Positions 24,802 to 36,186 of a stretch of 64,000 nt of DNA are shown piece after piece. A program made the position numbers and the translations under genes. Each line of letters opens with the position of its first letter. Positions within the stretch are counted from its first letter, which is position 1. The notes below the pieces were generated by a model that made no database searches, was not told the DNA's origin, and saw only the letters and a program-made list of their open reading frames with translations. Source of the DNA: Trifolium pratense (lineage: Eukaryota; Streptophyta; Magnoliopsida; Fabales; Fabaceae); the NCBI RefSeq assembly GCF_020283565.1, contig NC_060061.1:4472010-4536009 (forward strand). Reading direction: 5' to 3'.

Positions 24802-25074
24802 CTTCCTCTGTCCCTTAATATAAGTCCCTTTGTAATTTTTTACGCTTATTAAGAAAAGTTGGTAATGTAATAAATGTGTACTTTTTGGATATTACAATTA
24901 CTATATTGTTCTTTGTGAAAAAATATATTTGTAGGTAACTTTACGTATTTCAATGCAATATAAAGTTATATTTGGAAAAGTAATAATAAATGTGTCCGGA
25001 GAATTGAAAAGGGATTTATATTTAGGGACAAATTTTTTCTTTGAAACGGTACTTATAATTAGGGACGGATGGAG
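24802..25074. mobile_element. Stowaway-like MITE (Tc1/mariner type)
   Basis: The left end is CTTCCTCTGTCCCTTAATAT and the right end AATTAGGGACGGATGGAG, inverted repeats of the CTCCCTCCGTCCC type. TA dinucleotides flank both ends (24800-24801 and 25075-25076), the TA target duplication of this class. At 273 bp it is AT-rich and non-coding. Confidence 0.85.
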
Positions 25075-25934
25075 TATTTTACACATAAAAATTAAGTAAC
25101 TTTATTTATTAAGAACTTCTTAAAAATACTATTTGACACGACTTCTACTTTTATTCAGTAAAAAAGTTTGAAATAAACTGGGTTAAACGTATCTTAGACC
25201 TGAGGGTGAATATTGAAGTTGTATTGGAATTATACTTATACATTGTTAAAATTTTTGTATGGTTAAATGTATAAATATGTTCGGACACTCTCATCTTTTA
25301 AACTAACTAATCTTATACGTTCGCACAGTTTTGTCCTTAGTTAAAAAGACGCATCACTGAATTGAGAAAAATGAGTATTTAACTATCCTTACTAGACTCG
25401 GTACTTTTTGGTGTGCTGAAAGTTATTAAATATAGTGAATGTGCATTCAGTCACCCAATAAATCATTCTTTGAGCAGTAATTAATTGTATATATCTATAT
25501 CATGTGTTTGGAAGAATTCCATGCTCTTGCTCACAACTCACATGCTTTTCCTGCAATATAGTTGCAGGGTGCTTCGAGATACTAAGTCTGGTTCACTGGT
25601 TTGCTTTAATTAGAATCTAAGTGCAATATACATATATAGATTATAGATGCAACAGAGAACAGACTGAGTGAAGTTATTAAGATCCTGAAATATTGCCTCA
25701 TCCTTTCAAGTGTTTATTGTAAACTAGAAACTGGTTTATATTTAATTTAAATCTCTTAATACACAATCTACCTACAGAGTGACCCCAAATAGCATTTTTT
25801 TCTTTCAGTCTATTGGACCGTCAAATTTGGTTTGATAGTCAGTTCTGACATCAAGTGAGTTCAGTCTTACCAAGTACTAGTTTGTTTGTTTATTTAAGTG
25901 ACGAGAAATTTGGGATTTTGCGTGAATCCGTCCT

Positions 25935-26080
25935 TTTATTTAAAGTAGTTTAATGGTTAGAAATTCTATCTTAAAGCCGGATAAATAGAGTGTCTGGGGT
26001 TCGAATTCCCACTCCTATGTTTATAACATTATTTTCCTATCAACTGAGTTAAGTTCACGGGGATAAACTCGCCAACTTTC
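25935..26080 (+). mobile_element. tRNA-related SINE-like remnant
   Basis: The order is TTTAATGGTTAGAAATTCTA, then GATAAATAGAGTGTCTGGGG with TTCGAATTCCCACTCC, then a spacer with ATCAACTGAGTTAAGTTCAC. The same motifs recur near 31195-31290 and 31480-31590, giving three copies of one family. The B-box-like GGGTTCGAATTCC is the clearest mark. Confidence 0.55.
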
Positions 26081-26640
26081 TATTGAGGTGTTATCATTTG
26101 TTGCTTAATTTTTTCACTTTCTTGGTGGGTCAGCCCAAACGCTCACCATGAATGGGGTGGGCCCAAAATTTCAATTTAGGTCAACACACCTCATTTAAGA
26201 CAAGTTTTTGAATAATAAATAATGGATTGAGAAGACAAAAATATTTAGATTTTGGATCAGGGTAAATAAAATCTGATTAAGAATTAATTTTATCAAGAGT
26301 CGAATTTAGCTTCTCTCGAACAATTTTAGGAAGTATCAACCAGTTGCTTTAAGAATAGTAGTTAAAATGAGTGTTCTTAATAAATAGAGCTGTCATTTTA
26401 GTATAGCTTGAGATTGCAAAAAAAATATTGGATTAATTATTTAATCAATTATGGATCGACAATAATCAATAATTATGAATGATTATTAATATAAATTTCG
26501 GTCTACTGTTATTAAGTGGCACTTAATATTGATAAATTATATAATTGGACTCTTGTTTCTGAAAGGACCGTGATTGGTTAGACCATTCAGTTAAGCTCAA
26601 TGAGATGTCTCGGCCCTCAGTTGTTCAATTGTTTAAATTA

Positions 26641-27122
26641 AATGTTATCCCATTAGACGTTGGACTTGGACGTACATAAGGTGAAACCTACCAATGATAA
26701 TGAGGGTAGTCATCCCTCTCATGATTTTGCTCTCTAATGCCGATCATCTCTAAATCTTAAAAGGTACGCTGTCGATGTTTATTCTATTAATTTGATATTG
26801 TAAATATGTTATGACTTATATTTATTGATCTATGGCCTAACTGGCAAAATTCCTTCATATAACCTGTTTTTAAATTAAATAAATGTTATCTCATTAGACG
26901 TTGGACTTGGACATAATAAGGTGAAACCTACTGACGGTAATGAGGATAGTCATTTCTCTCATGATTTTGCTCTCTCATGCCGATCATCTCTAAATCTTAA
27001 AAGATACGCTGTCAATGTTTAATGATCTATTAATTTGATATTGCAAATATGTTAATTATGACTTATATCTATTGATCTATGGCTAGATAACTTGCAAAAT
27101 TTCTTCATATAACCTGCTTTTA
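26641..27122. repeat. Tandem duplication, 241-bp unit, two copies
   Basis: The unit starting AATGTTATCCCATTAGACG at 26641 is repeated from 26882 with few differences. Shared blocks include GGTGAAACCTACC/TG, GTAGTCAT, CTCTCATGATTTTGCTCTCT, GCCGATCATCTCTAAATCTT and TTGATCTATGG. No coding potential was seen. The level of divergence suggests an old unequal exchange or slippage event. Confidence 0.9.
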
Positions 27123-27559
27123 CTCATCAGAGAAGTTCCAACATTCAATAATAGAACATGGTAATAGCATATTTGCACGTGAAATTGTTTGTGGCAATTA
27201 TTCATTCATTCATTCATCCATGATCCATCCCCATATATATGATGTATAGCTAATTAATCAGTGCACTTTCAGGTAGTAGTTCGATGATTTGATGGCAATA
27301 AGTGCAATAAAAGTTTTTGTCTATTAAGAAGGCCTATGCAGTGCAGTCTCATTCCCTAAGGACAAGTATTGTACTCAAATATGTAAATCAAAGATTTGGG
27401 CCCTCAAACCATAGCTATAAAACAAATGGACTACAGTGACTACTCTTGGAGCTTATAATAAATTAAGAGTACTGTATTATTTTTTGTCATTTTTAGTGTA
27501 TTACTATTTAATGATATTGATATGAAGTACCAAAACCAGAGAGATGATTAAACTTTTTT

Positions 27560-27720
27560 TTCCACTAGTATACGGTCTACTGGACCGTCTAATTTGTTAG
27601 TCCTGACATCAAATATTTTCAGCCCTCTCCTGATAGTAGTTGCGGCGGATTGAACCGAGGTTCTCCTTATCAAGTCAAGCGCTAATCACCACTGGACCAA
27701 ACTAATTATTGATAGATGAT
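27560..27720 (-). mobile_element. SINE-like element on the minus strand
   Basis: On the minus strand, TTTGGTCCAGTGGTGATTAG (A-box-like) is followed by CTTGATAAGGAGAACCTCGG and TTCAATCC (B-box-like GGTTCAATCC), then a body. This is the layout of the tRNA-derived SINEs seen at 19440 and 31380 (TTGAACTTGGTAGGGAGGAC). No clear target duplication. Confidence 0.5.
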
Positions 27721-28497
27721 TAAAAATTTAATTCATATGGAATTAGTTTTAATGTGGTACATTATACTTTAGTAAAAAAAAACGGTACATTATACTATTT
27801 GGTGAATAGATTAATAATATGTAAAAAAAGATGTAGCTAGTATAAAATTAATGCATTTGTAAAAAAAAAAAAAATAAATAAAATCAATGCAAGGTGCCTA
27901 AAAGAAAGGTAATGAGAATGATAGAACCTTATACTTGAACACCTTTCTTTAATTCTTTTAGCATCTTATTTTGGTTGCATTACAGTTCCAGCTATTTGAC
28001 AACAATGCATTTCAATTTCATCGTGGTAAGGGGCACATGCCCCACGGGACTTCCAAAGATAATGGAGAGGGAAAGGGACAAGTTTATATATATAGTTTTA
28101 AGCCAACATTTCTTGTATTAAAATTAAACCATTAAAACAAATAAGTATATATATTTTTATAATGAGTGAAAAATCATAAGAAACTATTTCAATATTCCAT
28201 TTTTTTCTTGATAATTTTGTATAACTATTTATATATCAAGTGTCTATTATTAAAATGATAACTTGGTTGTACATGTGTCATATGATTATTTGGAATCCCA
28301 CCCAAATTATTTTAACACGCAAATTTGAAGAGTTTGCAATGCAATTTAAAATGTTTTTGAGATAAAATAAATCTCATCCAAAGATTAAAATCACGGGAAA
28401 GTGGACATATTTTTATCTCTTGTAAATTTAATGTTAAAGATGATTTGGCTAAAGATAAATATAATCTTTGAATAGCGTTGAAGTTCGCCCCATGAAT

Positions 28498-28824
28498 TGT
28501 TGGGAATAATGCCTATATATCTTTTTTGAAAGATCTTAGATTTAAATATTATTTAGATTTATATTTAAAATATGATAATATTAGGTTTTATGATTTATAT
28601 TTCTATTTAGAATATTTAATATTTGTTTAGAATTTATTATAGGATTAGTTTTGTTTTAAAAATATATGATTTGTTTTTATGTAGCTCTATATATAGAGCC
28701 ATAAACATAATGAATAAAGAAGAACTTTAGTATTCTTCATATAACCCTATATTTGAGGAGAGTTTTCTCCCTAAATTTATATCTCACCAAATTCCGCAAT
28801 ACAAAAACACAAAAAACCTTATCA
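28498..28824 (+). repeat. Left LTR of the 28498-29871 element
   Basis: Begins TG and ends CA, followed at once by the tRNA-Met primer-binding site. It contains a TATA-like CTCTATATATAGAGCC palindrome (about 28684-28699), probably the LTR promoter, then AATGAATAAAGAAG as a candidate polyadenylation signal. Confidence 0.9.
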
Positions 28825-29544
28825 GTGGCATCAGAGCGCCGTCGTTCAAAAGGACCCGTGAAGATGGAAGAAGAAGATGATGAAGACGAAGAAAAAAGAA
28901 GAAACCATGAAATCAACAACCCATAACCTTGATTGCATCTTTATTATGAAGATGTGAAAAAGAAGAGAAAAACAATCCATAGCCAAAAACCATAACCATA
29001 ACCTACACCTTTCATACGTTATATGCGAGATGGTTTCATGTATTATATAACCCATAACCATAACAAATACATAGCTCAAGTCTCATATGAAGTTGTAGAA
29101 AAACCATAACCATAACCTGCATCTTTCATATGTTATATGCGAGATAGTTTCATGTATAACCATAACAAATACATGAAAAAAGCTCAAGTCTCATATGAAG
29201 ATGTAGACAACAAAAACAAAAATCAACATGAATCTCGGGCTGGATACAACACAAAAATATTCAGTCAGGGAGGAGTGTTAAACAAAAACAACAACAAAGA
29301 ATGTGGATGAACAACAACAACAACAACAACAAAAATCAACATGAATCTCATGCTGGATACAACACAAAGATATTCAGTGTCGAGGAGGAGTGTTCAAAAA
29401 AGTTTTTTCAACTCAAATCTCAGGTCGGATACAACACAAAGATATTCGGTCAAAGAGGAGAGGCTTGATAAACAAAAAATACAATAAAATTTCAGTGCAA
29501 ATCTCAGATTGGATACAACAAAAAGATATTCAGTCAAGGATGAG

Positions 29545-29871
29545 TGTTGGGAATAATGCCTATATATCTTTTTTGAAAGATCTTAGATTTAAATATTATT
29601 TAGATTTATATTTAAAATATGATAATATTAGGTTTTATGATTTATATTTCTATTTAGAATATTTAATATTTGTTTAGAATTTATTATAGGATTAGTTTTG
29701 TTTTAAAAATATATGATTTGTTTTTATGTAGCTCTATATATAGAGCCATAAGCATAATGAATAAAGAAGAACTTTAGTATTCTTCATATAACCCTATATT
29801 TGAGGAGAGTTTTCTCCCTAAATTTATATCTCACCAAATTCCGCAATACAAAAACACAAAAAACCTTATCA
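29545..29871 (+). repeat. Right LTR of the 28498-29871 element
   Basis: Same length as the left LTR and nearly identical. It ends at the TGAAT target duplication and carries the same CTCTATATATAGAGCC palindrome. Confidence 0.9.
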
Positions 29872-30529
29872 TGAATTAATAACTTGTACAGAGATCGGTT
29901 ATTAATACTAATATATTTGTCGTTAAAAAAAAAAGTTAATAGCTTGTGTGCGGAATAGTTTCGTACCTGCTCCAAAAATGTTCTTTTTGACATATGCTCC
30001 AAAAATATTTTGATAATAATAATCTTTTGCGATTTGTGAATTATAATACGCTGAAAATTATTATTGATGGGGAGGTTGTTAGTGTTAGCTTGGGAAGACA
30101 TGAATGCTCAAATGCTTGAAGAAATTGGTTTTAAAAAATTATGTTGAGAGCAAAGGAACAATAAATTGTTATTCGAATGAGAATTTAAGTTTCTTTACCG
30201 AGGAACAATGTTTAAAAATGTTATTCATAAGATTTTTTTTATCCAACTCATCTGATTCAATTAACACAAAATAAAAGAGAGATGATTATCTAGATATGAA
30301 TATTGTTCAAAATCGTTAAGCTCTTTTCAATTGAGTCTTATTCAAACATGAGCTACAATATCTCAGGATATGATTGTCTTTTGTTTGAACTTTATTGTAG
30401 CAAACATATTAGGTACACAACTGACAAAGCATATTATCTTTGATAAAGCACAAAAACCATTGGAATTTAGCGGAATATGAAAGTGAAACAATTACGTTGT
30501 TGACAATCTTAAAACAGACACGTTTTTTT

Positions 30530-30825
30530 TTAAGACTTATTAAGAGTGGGGGAGGTGCAACATCTCTTTATAACAAGACGAAGATGAGGATACGGTGCTC
30601 GGATGTTTTTGGTTCCTGTTGAGTAATATCTTTTGGTTTGCCCGTTCTTAGTTGGTTTTTTCCTTCCCTTTCTTGGTGGCTGTTTCGAGCGGTTTTAGTG
30701 GTTTGTTTACGTCTCCCCAAAGTTCTTTTTGGTATATATTCATTTTGTTTTTGAGAATTTATCGAACTCCTACTTTGTAATTGTATTATGACATTTTTAT
30801 CCGCTATATATATTTATCATTAAAA
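30530..30825 (+). mobile_element. Possible LINE 3' tail
   Basis: A T/G-rich, pyrimidine-patterned stretch (CTTTCTTGGTGGCTGTTTCG, later TTTGTAATTGTATTATGACA) ends in TATATATTTATCATTAAAAAA, reminiscent of plant LINE 3' ends. No reverse transcriptase frame is joined to it here, so this call rests on tail character only. Confidence 0.3.
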
Positions 30826-30979
30826 AAAACACGTTCATTTTACAAAACGTTTTTTTCTCTCCATTTAATGCCCAAATTATTTTATTTTCAATTTAGACAC
30901 TTAAATATGTAAATATACCAATAAATAATATGAAATTCTTCAATTTTATCTCAAAAGTAGAAAGTATGTGAAAAGTTGT

Positions 30980-30981
<2 letters not shown>

Positions 30982-31065
<84 letters not shown>
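30982..31065. repeat. (AT)n microsatellite
   Basis: About 42 uninterrupted AT units in non-coding DNA between the LTR element and a SINE-like cluster. Confidence 0.97.
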
Positions 31066-31068
<3 letters not shown>

Positions 31069-31189
31069 GTACAAAGGTTGTCAATGTATTCTTTTATACG
31101 GTATTTAATAATATGAATTAAATGGATATACATATTTTAGAAACTATTTATTATATTATTTTTTTGTTAAGTTGTTTAATTGCTATAAA

Positions 31190-31600
31190 GTTCATTTTTA
31201 AGATAGATAAGTAGAGTGTTCGGGGTTCGAACCTCAACTCTTACATATATAATCCAATATCTCAATCAACTGAGTTAAGCTCACCGGGAACTATTTATTG
31301 TATATATTTTTAGTTTAAATTAAGATTAACTTGTAGCGACATTTATAATTTACGCTAAATAGAACAATGATACCAATCGTTTGTTGGTCTAATAGTAATT
31401 GACGTTGAACTTGGTAGGGAGGACTACATTTCGATCTTCCGCAACTGCGATCGGAGGGGACACCAGATTAGACAGTGACTAGAAATGTCACCTTAAAGTT
31501 GAATAAATGAAGTATCTGCAGTTCGAATTTCAACTCTCACATATATAATATGATGTCCCTAGCTATCATAATTGAGCTAAGTTCACAACGATTCTAATAA
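31190..31600 (+). mobile_element. Cluster of three SINE-like remnants
   Basis: About 31195-31290: AAGTAGAGTGTTCGGGGTTC, GAACCTCAACTC and CAACTGAGTTAAGCTCACC, same family as 25935. About 31375-31480: TTGGTCTAATAGTAATTGAC, CTTGGTAGGGAGGAC, then TCGATCTTCCGCAACTGCGA and TCGGAGGGG, the best preserved copy of the 19440 family. About 31485-31595: a second 25935-type copy with GCAGTTCGAATTTCAAC. They lie head to tail in one orientation, as if they repeatedly inserted into each other's A-rich tails. Confidence 0.5.
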
Positions 31601-32504
31601 AAAAATATATATTTCTTTTCTTAATGATTGTCATTTCTGTTGTAATAATTGTGATGGTGGGAAAACATTTATTGGGGAGACAGAAAATGACAACTACTTA
31701 GCTAGCATTTGATCATCCTTTTCAAATAAATTGCGTGCTAAAAATAAAAAAAATATGTTATATGAACAATTTTTTATGGACAAAAATACCACATCCGTAT
31801 TTTAGCTACTTTTTTTATGCAAGGTTTTTGAAATATGCAAAAAGTGGTATGAATATGCAGTCGTCGTAGTTTTGTTTGAAAATTGATGTCAAAATAACAT
31901 TTTTCAAAATAAAAAGTAAAAAAATTATTATTAACATTATTACATGCCATTATATTTTTAACTTGTCCCTTCCTAATGATGACTCAGAATATAAAAGTCT
32001 CTTATTAAGCTTTATGAAAATCTTTTATATTTTGTTGGGTGTTATGAAACAACGTAGTTGAATTGAGAACCTTGATCGATCAGCCAAAAAGTAAGAACAA
32101 GAAAATAAATAACTTTTGCTTTATTTATATGGTTTCAATCATTTTATATATTATGGATGATGAACTCATGCAGATGCAGACTTGAAACAATGGCCCTACT
32201 TGCTTTTGTTATTTGTGGATGAAGATAGCTGCAACTAGAAGACACTTTGTTTTTACCCTTTTTAACTATTTACTTGCCCTGTTTTTGTTTTGCCATTGAT
32301 GAAAAGAAATACTGCAAAGTCAAAGCATTATTGCTGATTCTTAAGATTAATTAAACAAGCAATAAAACATAAGTAGGAGTACATATATCTATCAAGGTAC
32401 CGTGATGATTAATGGAATTACTTTTTATTTTTACACCTTTTCCTTCTTTTCTTTTTCTTCTTTTTTTTCCAATAGAATATAATACTTTTTCTCTCGGAAA
32501 CAAC

Positions 32505-32665
32505 AATGAATTGGTTCAAGTGGTAAGTGTCTTGATCTCTTTAAGAATGTGATTAGGAGTTCGAGTCCTGGATCATACGTATGAAGAAAATTTGATTGGG
32601 AGAAGAGAATTTACCTTATATGCCTCATAAATTCCCCAACAAAAATTGATCATCATTAACGATAT
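32505..32665 (+). mobile_element. tRNA-derived SINE-like element
   Basis: GGTTCAAGTGGTAAGTGTCT (A-box-like), then TGATTAGGAGTTCGAGTCCT (B-box-like GAGTTCGAGTCC), then a body with GATTGGGAGAAGAGAATTTA and CCCCAACAAAAATTGATCAT. The body matches 22925-23070. Confidence 0.6.
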
Positions 32666-32689
32666 ACTTTAGTAAAATAAGAAAACATC

Positions 32690-33480
32690 ATACTTCAACA
32701 AATCCGTAGGTAAAACTACGTGAAGGGAAAAAGAGTCTAGTGCAATAAAAGAGATTAACAAAATCTATATTCTGGCAAGGCGAGTTTATTTCTAGTGAAA
32801 ACATGACGTATATTATTATGAATTGTGTCCCACCATTGAGAGTCTTCAGCACACTGGTTGTCTTCTCTATAAATTTGTGAGATGGTGAAAAACATATGTT
32901 TTGTGAGATCAACACAATTTAACCAACAATTACTATTGATCCAAGGAATCATAAAAGTATTCTTAAAAGCAAGTGTGACTAGAGTAGAATCAATCTCAAT
33001 CTAGAGTAAATTCCAACCATTTCTATTAGCAATGTCTATAGTCATCATTAGCAAAACAGCCTAGAGTAGCCGCAAAACTATTACGAAAAATACCTCTGCA
33101 TGCACGCAGCTAAGCCTGGACAACCAAGCGCAGTCTCGTTAGTGTTGCATTTGATGCAATAGGCCTTTGGCGGGTACCAATAAACTTCTTTGAATTTAGG
33201 AGCATTAGGAGAATGCACCTAGCTTTTAAAAATTTGAAATTCGTGAATAGAAACAGAAACAGTCGACTTTGAAAATTTTCCAATAATATTGACACTCACA
33301 CAAATACGATTCACCACAGTACAAAAATTAATAATTTTGTTATGAAAACGAGCTTGATTGCGACAATACCAAATAGTATCAACAATGTTGATGATCCCAG
33401 CAAACACAACCTCGCGACATTGTTTAGACCAACCTCGATCACATAAATTAACTAAATGCATATGTAAAATATAGTTGAAC
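32690..33480 (-). pseudogene. Dead LINE (L1-like) zf-RVT and RNase H region
   Basis: On the minus strand, pieces of three frames line up with the 3' part of plant LINE ORF2 or derived RNase H-like proteins. A zf-RVT-like piece near 33461-33330 has GWSKQCREVVFAGIINIVDT and IWYCRNQARFHN. An RNase H start near 33150 reads KCNT-N-TALGCPGLAACRGI (family: KVNTDGA.GCPG.AGCGGI). The RNase H end near 32955-32770 has NCWLNCVDLTKHMFFTISQI and YREDNQCAEDSQWWD (family: H.YREGN..AD.LA). Stops and frame changes separate them, and the catalytic Asp of the NTDGA motif is replaced. There is no intact gene; it is a relic. Confidence 0.75.
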
Positions 33481-33481
33481 C

Positions 33482-34490
33482 ATTGCCAACTGCAAAAAAC
33501 CCTACTAAAAAGTATCCCTCATCTTAACCTTTCCTTTTTGGTTGTAGTCCACCACCTTTTGTTTTATTGACCGTCGATGATTATGTGTTCTTTCGTATCA
33601 CAAACAAAATCAATGTATAACTTTTAGAAGACCACATGAAAGGTGACAATTTTCGTACTATATCAACTTTTATTTGTTTTTCAAATGTTTCGGTTCTTCA
33701 ATATTTAATATTTATTTATCGACGAGATCGAAAGGAGCTGGACCTAGTGGGTCCTTTAATGGGCCAAAGCTTAAAGTTGAAAGCCCAGTATATTTTTTGG
33801 TCCACGTTGTCCTTGTGAACGGCCCTTTGAAAAAGAAGTATAATCTATTCATGATCAGAAAAAAGCAACTATGATTTGTATTTAAAATCGAAAGACGTAT
33901 GTGTGGTGTGACCTAAAACACGTATGGTTATGTTATGGGGTATGTATGATTGGTACTATGTGACATATAACATGTTTGAAACGATGAGTTATTATTATTA
34001 TAGGTAGAGCTTTAGAGAGTAGAGAGAGACGGGGGAGTGTTACAATCCATCAAAGAGAAAAAGAGACGTGAGTGAGTGTGGTCCTCTCCATGTTTATGGG
34101 TTTGAAATTTGCTATAGCTACTACTATAGGGATAGATGGTGACTTAACTGAATCAATACTAGTACATAATAATAAAATTCCATGTGAACTAATTAATCTA
34201 ATTGTCGTTTAGGTGACAATTAATCTAATTGTTGTTTAGGTGACTTGTGGTTCATATGGAGACTAATTTTACAAATTCTAACACCTTTTATTTTGGTAGA
34301 ATTTGAACTCAATACTTGAATAGACCCGTCTATTATATGAGACAAGGTTTGTCATGTAAATGTATTAATTGTTCATTTGTTTTTATGTAGGAATGTTGAC
34401 TTAAAAAAGAAGAAACTATACGAAAATTAAATGAGGGTAATAATTTCAAAGTATCACTTAAAAACACATGTCTAATTTAAGTCGAATGTA
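33482..34490. other. Intergenic DNA without recognised features
   Basis: AT-rich with short open frames only. A direct repeat of about 27 bp (AATTAATCTAATTGTCGTTT against AATTAATCTAATTGTTGTTT, both followed by AGGTGAC) occurs at 34190-34245. Nothing else is supportable. Confidence 0.4.
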
Positions 34491-34498
34491 TCGAAAAA

Positions 34499-35175
34499 AC
34501 CAAGTCTCACATTGATTAAAGATAAGGTCTGGTTATAGTTTATAAAGAGTCACATCTCTCACCTTATAAGTCGGTTTTGTAAGAATGAGTTAGATCTAAT
34601 ATTAAATTATAACATGGTATCAGAGTCTATCGTTTCGGACCACCCACCATTTATATCCACGCACCAAGCCTAGTAGTCCTGGGCGTGAGGGGGTGTATTG
34701 CAAAAAACCTGAGGTCATGTCAAGGTTGTTTTTCCTGAGAGTCCTCGGCACCGACATTCTAAGATGTAGAGGTTAAAACTACTTATTATATGAAATTAAG
34801 GCCGAGACAAGGCCAAGCTTAATTCCATTGTGACATGGTGCCATCCTAAAGGGAAGCAGCCGCTACTTCGCACGGTCAGACTACTTATGTTCATCCCTCT
34901 TTCATCTGCCTATAACTTCTCTTTGAGCTCCACTACGATTTGTCCCACTTATAAAAAAATGCAAATCTTGTTGAACCCTATACCCATCCTAGCACACCCT
35001 AGAAGAAGCTAAAAGCAAGAACTAGCTCGTTGCGGTAACATCGTTCAGTTCATAGGTTTGTGATTCGACGAGTTTTCTTTTCTTTCGGACTATAGTTTAT
35101 AAAGAGTGACATCCCTCACCTTACAAGCCAATTTTGTAAGGATGAATTAAGCCTAATATAAAAATCTAACAAGAC
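34499..35175 (+). mobile_element. TRIM relic, copy 1
   Basis: The left repeat begins AAGTCTCACATTGATT and runs through CACCTTATAAGTCGGTTTTG to the primer-binding site TGGTATCAGAGTC (about 34616). The interior has ACCATTTATATCCACGCACC and the purine-rich GGGCGTGAGGGGGTGTATTG. A partial right repeat follows at about 35090-35175 (ATAGTTTATAAAGAGTGACA, then CACCTTACAAGCC). The interior between about 34710 and 35085 is unrelated to the other copies and may be a later insertion. Same family as 45436-45783 and 58480-58680. Confidence 0.7.
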
Positions 35176-35179
35176 AAGA

Positions 35180-36186
35180 CTCATAAATCATTTGCTCCCA
35201 TGTATGAATGCATAATATTTTTTTTAATATCAATGCTTAATCTTGATTTCCCATCCATGGTAAATGCCATGCACCACAGTTAGCGGTCCACATCCATGGT
35301 AGATGCCTTGAACCACAATTTGCCTTATTTTGTATAAAATTGGAATATTTTTTTTATAGAAAAAGCAGAAACTAATAACTTGAATAAGTGCCATACACTA
35401 GTACTGAACTGTAAGTCATGGAAAATAACACTAATGTCAGCACAGGGCAGATCTATCCTTATATTGATTAATCTGTTTTATATAGTTTTTTAAGAAATAC
35501 CATGCATTCAGCTCGGAGGTGTCCGCCGCCGTACAAAAATGTGTGTAGAAGTAGTAAGTGGTATACTACAGAGCCAGTTAACACTAGCTATATCATTTCA
35601 ATTTATTGAGACAATCAGACAAATACAAAAACGATTTTGTTGGTATAAAAAATGCACTCTCCATTGTTTGCAGAAAAACCAAGACACAAAGGAAGAAAAA
35701 AGGTATGGAACCCACGTCCATTCAGTCACTGGTTAATCAAACATACCACTAATCTTCACGGTTATTGCTAAAAAACCTGATGGATATGGGATAAAAACTG
35801 AAGAGTGAGTAGAAATAGCATTAAGACAGTTACACAACCTAAGAAAGCCTTACTTCAAAAATTGGTTGCCGATAGGACATAAATAATAAAAATGTTGTCT
35901 GCAAAACAAGAAACATGTAACAAGTATATATATATAAATATATTCATTCGGATGGTAACCAATGGTAAGGCCACATAATATTCTCCGGTGGTTTGATAAT
36001 CACATCTCTTCATCGATCTCCCAAAACAGGATCTGCATGCATGACAGATTTTGCAGAGATTAATCAAAGTGCAACCAAAACAAAGCGTGACAAAAACGTG
36101 CAAAGACATATAAAACTCACAGAGATGTGAAAAGACAATGCCTCAAAGCTATTGTTTTTTCAGAAAAAGCGAGAGCCAAGATACTC
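35180..36186. other. Spacer and 3' flank of the SDS22-like gene
   Basis: It includes a small tandem repeat (CCATCCATGGTAAATGCCATG with its partner CCATGGTAGATGCCTTGAAC at about 35251-35320). From roughly 35870 to 36186 it is the probable 3' UTR of the minus-strand LRR gene. No other gene was recognised. Confidence 0.45.

Larger units (their letters stand above)
28498..29871 (+). mobile_element. Non-autonomous LTR retrotransposon (small LARD/TRIM-like)
   Basis: Two 327-bp LTRs (28498-28824 and 29545-29871) start TGTTGGGAATAATG and end ACCTTATCA; by eye they differ at about one site (CATAAACATAATG against CATAAGCATAATG), so the insertion is recent. Perfect 5-bp target duplications TGAAT flank it (28493-28497 and 29872-29876). 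A primer-binding site complementary to initiator tRNA-Met (GTGGCATCAGAGC) directly follows the left LTR. The 720-bp interior has no gag or pol; it holds CATAACC-type repeats and four degenerate copies of a GGATACAACACAAAGATATTC unit leading into the polypurine region before the right LTR. Mobilisation would need enzymes from another element. Confidence 0.93.
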
